NCBI GenBank assembly: GCA_039814715.1
Contig: JBCCAR010000003.1
Coordinates: 62,001-126,000 of the forward strand
Reading direction: 5' to 3'
DNA from: CAKZYD01 sp039814715
Lineage (GTDB): Bacteria > Pseudomonadota > Alphaproteobacteria > Sphingomonadales > CAKZYD01
Length of the DNA: 64,000 nucleotides
Shown here one piece after another: positions 17,845 through 26,873 of the stretch. The translations under genes were made by a program, and so were the position numbers. The notes beneath the pieces are model-generated. The model was not told the origin of the DNA and ran no database searches. It worked only from the letters and a program-made list of their open reading frames with translations. Numbering within the stretch: position 1 is the stretch's first letter; every line of letters starts with the position of its first letter.

Positions 17845-20175
17845 TTGCCGTCATTTTCCACACATCTGGAGGAAACACTACACCGCGCGATTGCAGAAGC
17901 CAGCGGCCGTCACCATGAATTTGTGACGCTGGAACATCTGCTGCTTGCGCTTTTAGAAGATCGAGACGCTCTCGCGGTCATGCGCGCGTGCGCTGTTGAT
18001 GTGGAGGACCTTCGCGCCTCAGTAACCGCATATATTGATGGCGAACTTGACAGCATTACCGATCCGGCAAGTGTTGAAGCTGCGCCCACCACTGGGTTTC
18101 AGCGCGTTGTACAGCGCGCGATCATTCATGTTCAAAGCTCTGGCCGCCAAGAAGTCACGGGCGCTAACATTCTCGTGGCGTTGTTTTCTGAACGCGAAAG
18201 CCATGCGGTTTATTTCCTCCAGCAGCAGGACATGTCGCGCTATGACGCTGTGAGCTACATCAGCCACGGCATCGCAAAGACCAATGATATGTCTGAAGAC
18301 CGGCCCGTGCGCGGAACGGAAGACGACAGCGACGAAGGCAATGGCCCGCAAAAGCGCAAGCGGTCTAAGAAGCAAGAAAGCGCATTAGAAGCCTATTGCG
18401 TCAACTTAAATGAAAAAGCGCTCGCCGGCAAAATTGATCCGCTGATCGGCCGCGGCCCTGAAGTCGAACGTACGATCCAAATCTTGTGCCGTCGATCGAA
18501 GAACAACCCGCTGTATGTTGGTGATCCCGGCGTGGGCAAAACCGCCATCGCCGAAGGGCTTGCGAGAAAGATCGTTGAGGAGGATGTGCCCGAAGTCCTT
18601 CTGGATAGCACCATCTTTTCCCTGGATATGGGATCGTTGCTCGCTGGCACCCGCTATCGCGGCGATTTTGAGGAACGTCTGAAGGCAGTTGTCAAGGAAC
18701 TTGAGGAGACTAAGGGCGCAGTCTTGTTTATCGATGAAATTCATACAGTCATTGGCGCAGGCGCGACCTCTGGCGGCGCGATGGATGCATCAAATCTACT
18801 GAAACCGGCCTTATCATCGGGTTCTATTCGCTGCATTGGATCAACGACCTATAAAGAATTCCGCGCCCACTTTGAAAAGGACCGTGCTCTCTTGCGGCGC
18901 TTCCAGAAGATCGATGTCAATGAGCCATCCGTCTCTGATGCTGTGAAAATCATGCAGGGTCTCAAGCCATATTTTGAAGAGCATCACCAGGTGCGCTACA
19001 CCAATGATGCAATCAAAGCGGCAGTGGATTTGGCATCGCGCTACATTACCGATAGGAAGCTGCCAGACAAAGCCATCGACGTGATTGATGAAGTGGGCGC
19101 TGCGCAGATGCTGTTGCCGCCGTCCAAACGGCGCAAGACAGTCTCTGTAAAAGATATCGAAAACATCATTTCAGTCATCGCGCGCATCCCGCCCAAATCG
19201 GTATCGAAAGACGATAAGGCGGCCATGGAGTCGCTTGACAAAGACCTGAAACGGGTTGTGTTTGGTCAAGACCAAGCAATTACGGCGCTGACTGCGGCTA
19301 TTAGACTGAGCCGGGCAGGGTTGCGCGAGCCGAATAAACCGATTGGCTCTTACTTATTCTCCGGCCCGACAGGGGTTGGTAAAACGGAAGTGGCGCGCCA
19401 GCTGTCTTCTATCATGGGCGTGCCGCTACACCGCTTTGACATGTCAGAATATATGGAGCGTCATTCCATCTCGCGCCTGATTGGTGCGCCGCCTGGATAT
19501 GTTGGGTTCGATCAAGGCGGACTACTTACAGATTCTGTCGATCAAACGCCGCACTGCGTTTTGTTGCTGGATGAAATTGAGAAAGCGCATCCTGATCTCT
19601 TTAACGTCCTGTTGCAGGTCATGGATAATGGCCAGCTCACAGATCATAACGGAAAGAAGATAGACTTCCGCAATGTGATCCTCATCATGACGACCAATGC
19701 AGGCGCCGCTGAAATGGCGAAAGGTGCCATTGGGTTTGGCCGCGATTCCCGCGAAGGCGAAGATGAAGAAGCTATTAAGACGATGTTCTCGCCCGAATTC
19801 CGCAACCGCTTGGACGCAATCATTCCCTTTAGCTATTTGCCTTCTGAGGTGGTAGCCCGTGTTGTTGACAAGTTCATTCTTGAACTTGAACTCCAGCTGT
19901 CTGACCGCAACGTTCACATCAAGCTCACCGATGAAGCCCGCACCATGCTGGCCGAGCAAGGCTATGACAAACTGTTTGGTGCGCGCCCGTTGGGCCGATT
20001 GATCCAAGAAAAAGTCAAGAAGCCGCTGGCCGATGAGATCTTGTTTGGCAAGCTGGTCAACGGCGGCGAAGTGACGGTCCGTGTCAAAGATGGCGAGCTG
20101 CAGTTTGAGATAGTCCCAGCAGCGCCGCGCGCAAAGGCGAAGAAGAAGTCTACTAAAAAGGCGGAAAAAGCTTAA
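17845..20175 (+). CDS. clpA: ClpA, ATPase subunit of the ClpAP protease
   Basis: Hexameric AAA+ unfoldase of 776 residues that feeds substrates to ClpP. Order: N-domain with tandem helical repeats (residues 1-145, SFSTHLEETLHRAIAEA), an acidic/basic linker, D1 AAA+ (Walker A GDPGVGKTA, Walker B LFIDEIHTV), and D2 AAA+ (Walker A GPTGVGKTE, Walker B LLLDEIEKAH, sensor RNRLDAIIPF). It lacks the long coiled-coil middle domain of ClpB, as expected for ClpA. The start is TTG at 17845 with AAAGGG upstream, giving the typical MPSFS N-terminus. The C-terminus is lysine-rich. Confidence 0.95.
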   Translation: MPSFSTHLEETLHRAIAEASGRHHEFVTLEHLLLALLEDRDALAVMRACAVDVEDLRASVTAYIDGELDSITDPASVEAAPTTGFQRVVQRAIIHVQSSGRQEVTGANILVALFSERESHAVYFLQQQDMSRYDAVSYISHGIAKTNDMSEDRPVRGTEDDSDEGNGPQKRKRSKKQESALEAYCVNLNEKALAGKIDPLIGRGPEVERTIQILCRRSKNNPLYVGDPGVGKTAIAEGLARKIVEEDVPEVLLDSTIFSLDMGSLLAGTRYRGDFEERLKAVVKELEETKGAVLFIDEIHTVIGAGATSGGAMDASNLLKPALSSGSIRCIGSTTYKEFRAHFEKDRALLRRFQKIDVNEPSVSDAVKIMQGLKPYFEEHHQVRYTNDAIKAAVDLASRYITDRKLPDKAIDVIDEVGAAQMLLPPSKRRKTVSVKDIENIISVIARIPPKSVSKDDKAAMESLDKDLKRVVFGQDQAITALTAAIRLSRAGLREPNKPIGSYLFSGPTGVGKTEVARQLSSIMGVPLHRFDMSEYMERHSISRLIGAPPGYVGFDQGGLLTDSVDQTPHCVLLLDEIEKAHPDLFNVLLQVMDNGQLTDHNGKKIDFRNVILIMTTNAGAAEMAKGAIGFGRDSREGEDEEAIKTMFSPEFRNRLDAIIPFSYLPSEVVARVVDKFILELELQLSDRNVHIKLTDEARTMLAEQGYDKLFGARPLGRLIQEKVKKPLADEILFGKLVNGGEVTVRVKDGELQFEIVPAAPRAKAKKKSTKKAEKA

Positions 20176-20185
20176 GGACTAAGGC

Positions 20186-20617
20186 ATGACAGCCTATGCT
20201 GAGGCTCTGGCAGTGCAAAAGCCGCTCGTGCTTGTTGCGGCCGTTGCGTTGTTTGATCGCGACGAGCGGGTTCTTCTAGCGCAGCGGCCTGAGGGTAAAT
20301 CACTTGCAGGCTATTGGGAGTTTCCTGGCGGCAAAATTGAGCCGGGTGAAACGCCTGAGGCAGCCTTGACCCGTGAGCTGAAGGAAGAGCTGGATATAGA
20401 AGCATGTCTAGAGTGCTATCAGCCATTCAGCTTTGCCTCTCATTCTTATCCCGATTTTCATTTGTTGATGCCGCTTTTTCTCTGCCGCCGCTGGGAAGGT
20501 GTGGCCAAACCGCAAGAAGGCCAAGTGCTTAAATGGGTCAAAATAAAAGACTTGCGGTCTTATAAACTGCCGCCTGCTGATTTGCCGCTTGTGGCGATGC
20601 TGGAAGACTATGCGTAA
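20186..20617 (+). CDS. mutT: MutT-type Nudix hydrolase
   Basis: Protein of 143 residues with a complete Nudix box, G-x5-E-x7-REU-x-EE-x-G-U, from GGKIEPGETPEAA to RELKEELDI at about residues 49-71. The surrounding VVAAVALFDRDERVLLAQRPEGKSLAGYWEFPGG and the LKWVKIKDL region are typical of MutT, which removes 8-oxo-dGTP from the nucleotide pool. Other Nudix substrates cannot be excluded. It overlaps the next gene by eight bases. Confidence 0.87.
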   Translation: MTAYAEALAVQKPLVLVAAVALFDRDERVLLAQRPEGKSLAGYWEFPGGKIEPGETPEAALTRELKEELDIEACLECYQPFSFASHSYPDFHLLMPLFLCRRWEGVAKPQEGQVLKWVKIKDLRSYKLPPADLPLVAMLEDYA

Positions 20618-22601
20618 GGCTGTTGCTGCGCTGTTTTGTTGCATCGCGCTTGCCGCGTGCGGCCAAGATGAGGGCGCAGACATTCCCGGCCCAACACCGC
20701 GAGAAGTGCTTTTTGGGGTTTCTATGCCCAAGCATTTGCGGCTTAGCCCAGACGGGGACTGGGTCTCTTTTTCTCAAGCTATTGGCGGGGTGCGCAATAT
20801 CTGGCTAAAGCCAGCGACGCGCGATGAGCCCGCTGTACCCTTAACGACTTTTGAGCATCCAGGCGTAGGCCCGCATGTCTGGCATCCCTCTGGCAATTAT
20901 ATTGCGTTTCTGCGCCAGACACCTGGGTCTGATGATGTCCGGCCATATGTCTATGATTTGAAGCAGAAAAAGATACGAGGCCTATTTGGTGCGGTGGGCC
21001 AACAGGCGAGCTTTTTGAGTTTTGCTGCGGGTAGTGAGGACGCTGTTTATATTCAGTCCAACACGCGCGCACCGCGTCAGCGCGACATCTATAAAGTCGA
21101 TCTCCTAAGCGGCGCATCCTTGCTAGTGTATCAAGATACATTTGGAGCCAGCGGGTACGTCGCTGGCCCAGACCTTAATCCGTTGATCGCGCAAGTCCCG
21201 CGCGGCGATGGCGGGTTTGAATGGCGCATCCGCACGGCTCAGGGCGCTTGGCGTCTGTGGGGCAGCGTTGGCGCGGAAGATGCTTTGACGACTCGGCTGG
21301 AAGGCGTGTCTCAAGACGGGCAAGATGTGTTTATGGCCAGCTCCATTGGCCGTGATACGACTGCCTTTTTAAGAGCTGCTGTAGCCAAGCGCTTTGAAGA
21401 TTCTAATTTAGAGGTCTTGGCTGCGCAGGACGGCTACGATTTCGCTGACGCAAGTTACAGCCCGATCACAGGGCAGCCATTTGTCGCGATGTTTGCAACG
21501 CCGCGGCCCAGTTTGTTGCCGCTAGACAAGCGGTTAATCCCGCTTGTTTTCGGTATGCGGGCAAGCGACAGCGGCGCTCTGGTTGTTGCAGACGCTGATG
21601 TGCAGGCCAGGCGCTGGCTTATTGGACACGTCACAGGGTCTGAGCCCACGAAATGGGGCGTTTTTAACAGCGAAACGACGCGTAAGACACCGCTCTTTCC
21701 TGAGCAGAGTGCCTTTATGGAACAACAAGCCGCAATTCTTCCCGAAGTTGTTCGTATTCCCGTCGGCGAGGCAGACAGTTTAGATGCCTTTTTGAGTTTG
21801 CCCCTAGGCACGCAGCGGGCCCCCAATGGAGCGCTTCTCGCGCCCGTTCCAGTCGCGCTTATACTGCGCGGCGCGCTCGCCAGCCGGGATGAATGGGGCT
21901 ATAGCCGGGTCCATCAATGGCTTGCCTCGCGCGGGGTCGGCGTTTTGTCGATCAACCATCGCGGGTCCGCCGGGCAGGGGAAAGACCATCTCTACCCCCG
22001 TCAAGGCTTGAGCGAGGCCATCGTTGAGGATGTTTCGACCGCGGCGGCGTGGCTTAAACAGCAAAATATCATGGGCGAGAAATTCGCAATCCTGGCGGGA
22101 GGCGCGAGCACGCAGGCCGCTATAACGCTAGCGAACGAGCCGGCGGCGTCTTGTCTTGCCTTAACGTTCCCCGTCTTCTCCATGAGCCGCGCGCTGGGAA
22201 CCTTGGCGCCGCAGCAGTCTGGCCTGGCAAAGCTGTTAAAAGCTTCCTTTTCGGCAGAGTTAGATGGCGCCGCCTATCCCAGCGCGCCTACCTTTTTAGT
22301 GGCTGCCGGGGAATACCGGCGAGAAAAGATCGAAGACGTGTTTTCCTGGAGTGCCAAAGCCAAACAGGCTGGTACACCGCTGACCTTGGTTGCCTTGCCA
22401 AGGGCGGAAACCCGCTTTGACAGCGGCGCGGATGGCCGCGCAGTAATGGCGGCGATGGAGATGTTTTTGTCTGACTGCTTGGGGTTTGCGCCAGAACCTC
22501 TGGATTATAGCGACTTTAAGAATGCTCAGATCAGCGTGCTAGAAGGCTCAGCGGACTTCGTGCAGCAGATTAAAACGGTGCAAAGCCCACCAGCGGATTA
22601 A
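20610..22601 (+). CDS. Lipoprotein resembling S9 prolyl oligopeptidases, catalytic triad degraded
   Basis: Protein of about 663 residues. It begins with a lipoprotein signal (MRKAVAALFCCIALAACGQDE, lipobox LAAC). The first two thirds look like the beta-propeller of S9 peptidases (LRLSPDGDWVSFSQ, VWHPSGNYIAFLRQ, RDIYKVDLLSG). The last third has the alpha/beta-hydrolase outline: GVLSINHRGSAGQGKDH and FLVAAGEYRREKIEDVFSW. The nucleophile elbow reads GGASTQAA (Ser500) instead of G-x-S-x-G-G, the usual Asp after the hGe turn is Arg, and the usual His in the GHGF position is Thr601 (PRAETRF). It is probably an inactive paralogue that keeps a binding or scaffold role. The ATG at 20610 lies inside the end of mutT. 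Confidence 0.75.
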   Translation: MRKAVAALFCCIALAACGQDEGADIPGPTPREVLFGVSMPKHLRLSPDGDWVSFSQAIGGVRNIWLKPATRDEPAVPLTTFEHPGVGPHVWHPSGNYIAFLRQTPGSDDVRPYVYDLKQKKIRGLFGAVGQQASFLSFAAGSEDAVYIQSNTRAPRQRDIYKVDLLSGASLLVYQDTFGASGYVAGPDLNPLIAQVPRGDGGFEWRIRTAQGAWRLWGSVGAEDALTTRLEGVSQDGQDVFMASSIGRDTTAFLRAAVAKRFEDSNLEVLAAQDGYDFADASYSPITGQPFVAMFATPRPSLLPLDKRLIPLVFGMRASDSGALVVADADVQARRWLIGHVTGSEPTKWGVFNSETTRKTPLFPEQSAFMEQQAAILPEVVRIPVGEADSLDAFLSLPLGTQRAPNGALLAPVPVALILRGALASRDEWGYSRVHQWLASRGVGVLSINHRGSAGQGKDHLYPRQGLSEAIVEDVSTAAAWLKQQNIMGEKFAILAGGASTQAAITLANEPAASCLALTFPVFSMSRALGTLAPQQSGLAKLLKASFSAELDGAAYPSAPTFLVAAGEYRREKIEDVFSWSAKAKQAGTPLTLVALPRAETRFDSGADGRAVMAAMEMFLSDCLGFAPEPLDYSDFKNAQISVLEGSADFVQQIKTVQSPPAD

Positions 22602-22743
22602 AAAAACCTGAAGTTCAAGAGTGACAATAAATCTCTTGGGACGAGCGAAATGAGAGACCTTCATATTTTTATGGGTGTCCAAAGCAAGGATGCTTGGATA
22701 AAGATGCAGCCAATGTTGGCTTCCTGGATGAGAGTTTCAAACC

Positions 22744-24243
22744 ATGACTTATCAATACGGGCATTTTGTCTCCGGCAGGTCTGTGAGCGGTACATCTGAC
22801 AGATTTGGTGATGTGTATAATCCGTCGACAGGGGAGGTTGAAAAGCAGGTTGCTTTGGCGACCTCTGAGGAGATAGATGCCGCTGTTGCCGCTGCAAAAG
22901 CCGCGTTTCCTGGCTGGGCAGCGACCAACCCGCAGCGCCGCGCGCGGGTGATGTTTAAGTTCAAGCAGCTCATTGAAGACAACATGGAAGAATTGGCCAC
23001 GCTGTTGTCGAAAGAACATGGCAAGGTCATTGCCGATTCCAAAGGCGATATTCAGCGCGGCCTAGAAGTCATCGAGGTCGCCTGCGGTATTCCGGCTATG
23101 CTCAAAGGGGAATTCACCGACGGAGCAGGGCCGGGCATTGATGTGTATTCCATGCGCCAACCGCTGGGCGTGTGCGCTGGCATTACGCCGTTTAATTTCC
23201 CCGGCATGATCCCCATGTGGATGTTCGGTATGGCGATTGCGGCAGGCAACACCTTCGTTCTCAAGCCGTCAGAAAAAGACCCAGGCGTGCCCATGATGCT
23301 GGCGGATTTGTTCATGCAAGCAGGCGCCCCGGACGGCGTTTTGAATGTCGTCAATGGCGATAAGCTGGCGGTTGACGCGCTGCTTGACCATCCAGACGTG
23401 CACGCTGTTAGCTTTGTTGGCTCGTCCGACATTGGCCATTATGTGTATTCGCGCGGTACAGCCAATGGCAAGCGCGTGCAGGCCATGGGCGGGGCGAAGA
23501 ACCATGGCATTGTGTTGCCCGATGCAGACCTTGATCAGGTCGTACAAGACCTATTAGGGTCAGCCTATGGCTCCGCTGGCGAGCGCTGCATGGCGCTGCC
23601 GGTGGCCGTGCCTGTGGGCGAAGACACTGCGGACCGGCTTGTGGCAAAGCTGCTGCCGGAAATCGAAAAGCTGAAAGTGGGTATTTCGACAGATGCCGAC
23701 GCACATTATGGCCCGCTGGTGAGCGCCGCGCACCGCCAAAAAGTGAAAGACTATGTGCAGATGGGCGTGGATGAAGGCGCTGACCTGCTTGTGGATGGCC
23801 GTGAGTTCTCGCTGCAAGGGTATGAAGATGGCTTTTTCATGGGGCCATGCTTATTCGACAACGTGACGCCAGAGATGACGACTTATAAAGAAGAAATCTT
23901 CGGCCCCGTCCTGCAAATTGTCCGCGCGAAAACCTTTGAAGAAGCCGCCGAGCTGCCGACCAAGCACCAATATGGCAACGGCGTAGCGATCTTCACCCGA
24001 AACGGCGGGTTCGCGCGCGAATTTGCACAGAAGGTCCAAGTTGGCATGGTCGGCATTAACGTGCCCATTCCCGTGCCGGTGAGCTACCACAGCTTTGGCG
24101 GCTGGAAGCGCTCTGCCTTTGGCGATACCAACCAATACGGATCAGAGGGCCTACGCTTCTACACCAAAGTCAAAACCGTCACCCAGCGCTGGCCAACCGG
24201 ACAAACTGAAGACTCAGCCTTCATCATCCCGACAATGAAATAA
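22744..24243 (+). CDS. mmsA: Methylmalonate-semialdehyde dehydrogenase (CoA-acylating)
   Basis: Converts methylmalonate semialdehyde (or malonate semialdehyde) with CoA and NAD+ to propionyl-CoA (or acetyl-CoA) in valine and inositol catabolism. Length 499, normal. Signature stretches are ITPFNFPGMIPMWMFGMAIAAGNTFVLKPSE, the catalytic Cys282 in GSAGERCMALPVAVP, and the C-terminal PIPVPVSYHSFGGWKRSAFGD. The absence of the general ALDH glutamate near LGG and the GERCMA motif separate it from ordinary aldehyde dehydrogenases. It stands alone, 142 bases after the previous gene. Confidence 0.93.
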   Translation: MTYQYGHFVSGRSVSGTSDRFGDVYNPSTGEVEKQVALATSEEIDAAVAAAKAAFPGWAATNPQRRARVMFKFKQLIEDNMEELATLLSKEHGKVIADSKGDIQRGLEVIEVACGIPAMLKGEFTDGAGPGIDVYSMRQPLGVCAGITPFNFPGMIPMWMFGMAIAAGNTFVLKPSEKDPGVPMMLADLFMQAGAPDGVLNVVNGDKLAVDALLDHPDVHAVSFVGSSDIGHYVYSRGTANGKRVQAMGGAKNHGIVLPDADLDQVVQDLLGSAYGSAGERCMALPVAVPVGEDTADRLVAKLLPEIEKLKVGISTDADAHYGPLVSAAHRQKVKDYVQMGVDEGADLLVDGREFSLQGYEDGFFMGPCLFDNVTPEMTTYKEEIFGPVLQIVRAKTFEEAAELPTKHQYGNGVAIFTRNGGFAREFAQKVQVGMVGINVPIPVPVSYHSFGGWKRSAFGDTNQYGSEGLRFYTKVKTVTQRWPTGQTEDSAFIIPTMK

Positions 24244-24339
24244 GGGCGTTAACATCCACGTAGGATTTTGCTGACGGCGTCCCAAAGCGTTGTTGGAGAG
24301 TTGTATCATTGCGGAAGAAGTTTGTTGCCCTGCAGAACG

Positions 24340-24495
24340 ATGAGCACGGCACCTCCCGCATTTAATATTGTTTCACGCCGTTTTTTTCTGGCAGTGGTTG
24401 GCGCTTGAGGCGCCTTGGGCGATTGTGTACGCCCTATCTACAGCGACTATAGCAAAGCCATGCAAGACGCACGTCAAAATGGTAAAAGCACTTAA
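24340..24495 (+). pseudogene. Possible broken Tat-signal reading frame
   Basis: In the 322-base gap after mmsA, an ATG at 24340 opens a short frame ending with a twin-arginine signal pattern (MSTAPPAFNIVSRRFFLAVVGA). A TGA at 24406 stops it. The same frame then continues GALGDCVRPIYSDYSKAMQDARQ to a TAA at 24493. The SRRFFLA motif followed by a lipobox-like LGDC is typical of Tat-exported lipoproteins, so this may be the nonsense-mutated and truncated 5' end of such a gene. No downstream body is seen. Chance is possible because the frame is short. Confidence 0.35.
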
Positions 24496-24503
24496 TCCAA
24501 TCA

Positions 24504-24541
24504 TAAAAAAAGCCGCTCGGTTCTAAAACCAAGCGGCGTTT
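24504..24541 (-). terminator. Terminator of ctrA
   Basis: On the minus strand an 11-base arm pair (24512-24522 with 24527-24537, one internal mismatch) ends in seven T residues. It lies about 25 bases after the ctrA stop. The plus-strand side has a T-rich but broken tail, so it may also help end mmsA transcription. Confidence 0.8.
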
Positions 24542-24565
24542 GTTTTGCGTTCGGCGTGCTTTGGG

Positions 24566-25273
24566 CTAAGCGACTGCCTTGGCCACATTGGGCATATCTT
24601 CTGGATCGCGCAGCACATAGCCGCGGCCCCAGACTGTTTCGATATATTCTTCGCCTTCAGTTGCAGCTTTGAGTTTCTTACGAAGCTTGCAAATAAAGAC
24701 ATCGATGATTTTGAGTTCAGGTTCGTCCATGCCGCCATAGAGATGGTTGAGGAACATTTCTTTTGTCAAGGTCGTGCCTTTACGCAGGGAAAGCAGCTCG
24801 AGCATCGCGTACTCTTTGCCCGTGAGGTGGACGCGCTGACTATCGACTTCGACGGTTTTCGCATCCAGGTTTACGGCTAGCTTGCCAGTGCGGATGATCG
24901 ACTGTGCATGGCCCTTTGAGCGGCGTACGATCGCATGAATGCGCGCCACCATTTCTTCTTTATGGAACGGCTTGGTCATATAATCGTCTGCGCCAAAGCC
25001 AAGGCCGCGGACTTTATTGTCAAGCTCGGTATCGCCAGACAAGATCAAGATCGGTGTGCCAATTTTAGCTAGGCGTAGCTTTTTCAAAACATCATAGCCG
25101 TGCATATCCGGTAGATTCAAATCCAGCAGGATGATGTCGTAGTCGTATAATTTACCTAGATCGAGGCCTTCTTCCCCGAGATCGGTCGCATAGCAATTAA
25201 AGCCTTCTGACCCCAGCATCAGCTCGATGCTCTTGGAAGTTGACATATCGTCTTCGATCAACAGAACGCGCAT
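24566..25273 (-). CDS. ctrA: CtrA, master cell-cycle response regulator
   Basis: OmpR-family response regulator of 235 residues controlling replication initiation, division and flagellar genes in Caulobacter-type bacteria. The receiver has the acidic pair at residues 8-9, phospho-acceptor Asp51 (IILLDLNLPDMHGYDVLKKL), Ser/Thr in LILSGDTE and Lys in MTKPF. The C-terminal winged helix (about 125-225) has the CtrA-specific recognition region SLRKGTTLTKEMFLNHLYGGMDEPELKIIDVFICKLRKKL. The C-terminus ends VAKAVA; hydrophobic Ala-Ala or Val-Ala ends serve ClpXP proteolysis of CtrA in Caulobacter. The start ATG has AAGGGGC upstream. Confidence 0.97.
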   Translation of the reverse strand: MRVLLIEDDMSTSKSIELMLGSEGFNCYATDLGEEGLDLGKLYDYDIILLDLNLPDMHGYDVLKKLRLAKIGTPILILSGDTELDNKVRGLGFGADDYMTKPFHKEEMVARIHAIVRRSKGHAQSIIRTGKLAVNLDAKTVEVDSQRVHLTGKEYAMLELLSLRKGTTLTKEMFLNHLYGGMDEPELKIIDVFICKLRKKLKAATEGEEYIETVWGRGYVLRDPEDMPNVAKAVA

Positions 25274-25556
25274 TATGTGCCCCTTTGCAATCCTTGAATC
25301 TTGTGCCAGCTGCGGCTGACTGGTGGGTGATTAACCAATTCAATAAGCGCCGCGTTAACTTCGGTAAACACACCATGCAGCGTGAAGGTTAACAAAAGGT
25401 ATGTGTTTCTTCTGCGTGTTGCAGAATTGATTCACTTTTGCCTGATCTTGGCTCCATTTGTGTCTCATGAAGGTCTTCGCGTTATGGTTTACCGTCTATT
25501 AAAGCAGCGTGCTGCACAGTGGCTTTGAAAAAACAAAGCAGCTAGAAAAGCAGCCT
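25274..25556. promoter_or_regulatory. Divergent ctrA / fliI control region
   Basis: A 283-base gap between ctrA and fliI. It contains two GANTC sites, the CcrM methylation target (GAATC at 25296-25300 and GATTC at 25429-25433), and three TTAAC elements (TTAACCAAT at 25331, TTAAC at 25355 and 25389) resembling CtrA half-sites (TTAACCAT). No perfect TTAA-N7-TTAA pair is present. GANTC next to ctrA is how DNA methylation state couples its transcription to replication in Caulobacter; a similar circuit is inferred here. Confidence 0.55.
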
Positions 25557-26873
25557 ATGCAGTTCGACGTCCTTCAGCGGGCTATTCATGATGTGCCGAC
25601 AGACAGCCGTTATGGCCGGGTGTCAGCCGTTCGCGGATTACTGGTACAGATTTGCGGCGCCCAGCGCTCGCTTGCCATTGGCTCTAGGCTTGAAATTGAG
25701 CCGCGCACCGGACCGCGCCAACACTGCGAGATTGTCGGCTTCCAAGGCAGCGATGCGCTTGCCATGAGTTTTGGCGGGCTGGAGGGTATTGGCGTCGGGT
25801 GTAAGGCTTATGTCCGTGATGATGAACCTTTTATCCTGCCAAGCGAGGCTTGGCTTGGGCGTGTTGTAAATGCTCTTGGCGAACCGATCGACGGTAAAGG
25901 GCCATTGCCTCAGGGACCAATCCGACGCCGCATTAAAGCATCGCCGCCGCCTGCGCACACCCGCGCGCGCGTTGGCCAGCGGGTCGATCTTGGTGTGCGC
26001 GCACTCAATAGCTTCGTAACCTGCTGCAAAGGCCAGCGCATGGGCATCTTTGCTGGGTCCGGCGTTGGTAAATCCGTACTGCTATCTATGCTAGCGCGCT
26101 ATACCGAGGCGGACGTGGCTGTCATCGGCCTCGTGGGCGAGCGCGGCCGCGAGGTGCAGGAGTTTTTAGAAGATGATTTGGGCGAGGAGGGTCTAAAGCG
26201 CGCCGTTGTTGTCGTAGCAACGTCAGATGAAAGTGCCTTAATGCGCCGCCAAGCGGCCTATATGACGCTGACACTGTCAGAATATTTCCGTGACCAGCAA
26301 CGCCATGTGCTGTGCTTAATGGATAGCGTCACCCGCTTTGCCATGGCCCAGCGCGAAATTGGACTGGCTGGCGGCGAGCCTCCAACGACCAAGGGATATA
26401 CACCAACGGTATTTGGAGAGTTGCCGAAATTACTTGAGCGGGCAGGGCCGGGCCAGGGAGACGGGGCCATCACGGGCCTCTTTACTGTCCTGGTGGAAGG
26501 CGATGATCACAATGAGCCCGTCGCCGACGCTGTACGCGGTATTCTGGATGGCCATATCGTCATGGAACGTGCGATTGCTGAGCGTGGCCGCTATCCCGCT
26601 ATTAATGTGCTCAAATCTGTCTCACGGACGATGCCTGGCTGTCATCAGCCTGCCGAACAAGGGATTGTGAAGGCGGCGCGGGCGCATCTGTCGGTGTTTG
26701 GCGATATGGAAGAGATGATCCGCCTGGGCGCTTATCGCCGCGGCACAAACCCCGCGGTGGACCAAGCAATCGCGCTAAACCCAGCGCTTGAAGCCTTTCT
26801 CAACCAAGCCAAAGACGACAATACGGGGCTGGATGATGGGTTCGCACGGCTCGCAGAAATCGTTGGCGGATGA
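25557..26873 (+). CDS. fliI: FliI, flagellar export ATPase
   Basis: ATPase energising the flagellar type III export apparatus at the cytoplasmic face. 438 residues from the ATG at 25557 (MQFDVLQRAI); a GTG further upstream is in frame but unneeded. Walker A is AGSGVGKS at residues 166-173, followed by GLVGERGREVQEFLEDDLG and LCLMDSVTRFAMAQREIGLAGGEPPTTKGYTPTVF, the FliI/SctN hallmark. It overlaps the fliJ start by four bases. Confidence 0.95.
   Translation: MQFDVLQRAIHDVPTDSRYGRVSAVRGLLVQICGAQRSLAIGSRLEIEPRTGPRQHCEIVGFQGSDALAMSFGGLEGIGVGCKAYVRDDEPFILPSEAWLGRVVNALGEPIDGKGPLPQGPIRRRIKASPPPAHTRARVGQRVDLGVRALNSFVTCCKGQRMGIFAGSGVGKSVLLSMLARYTEADVAVIGLVGERGREVQEFLEDDLGEEGLKRAVVVVATSDESALMRRQAAYMTLTLSEYFRDQQRHVLCLMDSVTRFAMAQREIGLAGGEPPTTKGYTPTVFGELPKLLERAGPGQGDGAITGLFTVLVEGDDHNEPVADAVRGILDGHIVMERAIAERGRYPAINVLKSVSRTMPGCHQPAEQGIVKAARAHLSVFGDMEEMIRLGAYRRGTNPAVDQAIALNPALEAFLNQAKDDNTGLDDGFARLAEIVGG

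Noticed and set aside
17697..17918. A 73-codon plus-strand frame between clpS and clpA.
   Set aside because: It has no ribosome-binding site, runs into the clpA frame and has no recognisable content.
22602..22743. A CAAGAG-N11-CTCTTG hairpin as terminator of the S9-like gene.
   Set aside because: Six pairs with an 11-base loop and no T-run; too weak to call.
24406..24408. Selenocysteine insertion at the in-frame TGA of the short Tat-signal frame.
   Set aside because: No selenoprotein family resemblance and I see no bacterial SECIS hairpin just downstream; a nonsense mutation is simpler.
24545..24880. A 111-codon plus-strand frame opposite ctrA.
   Set aside because: It is the mirror of the ctrA DNA-binding domain and has no supporting signal.
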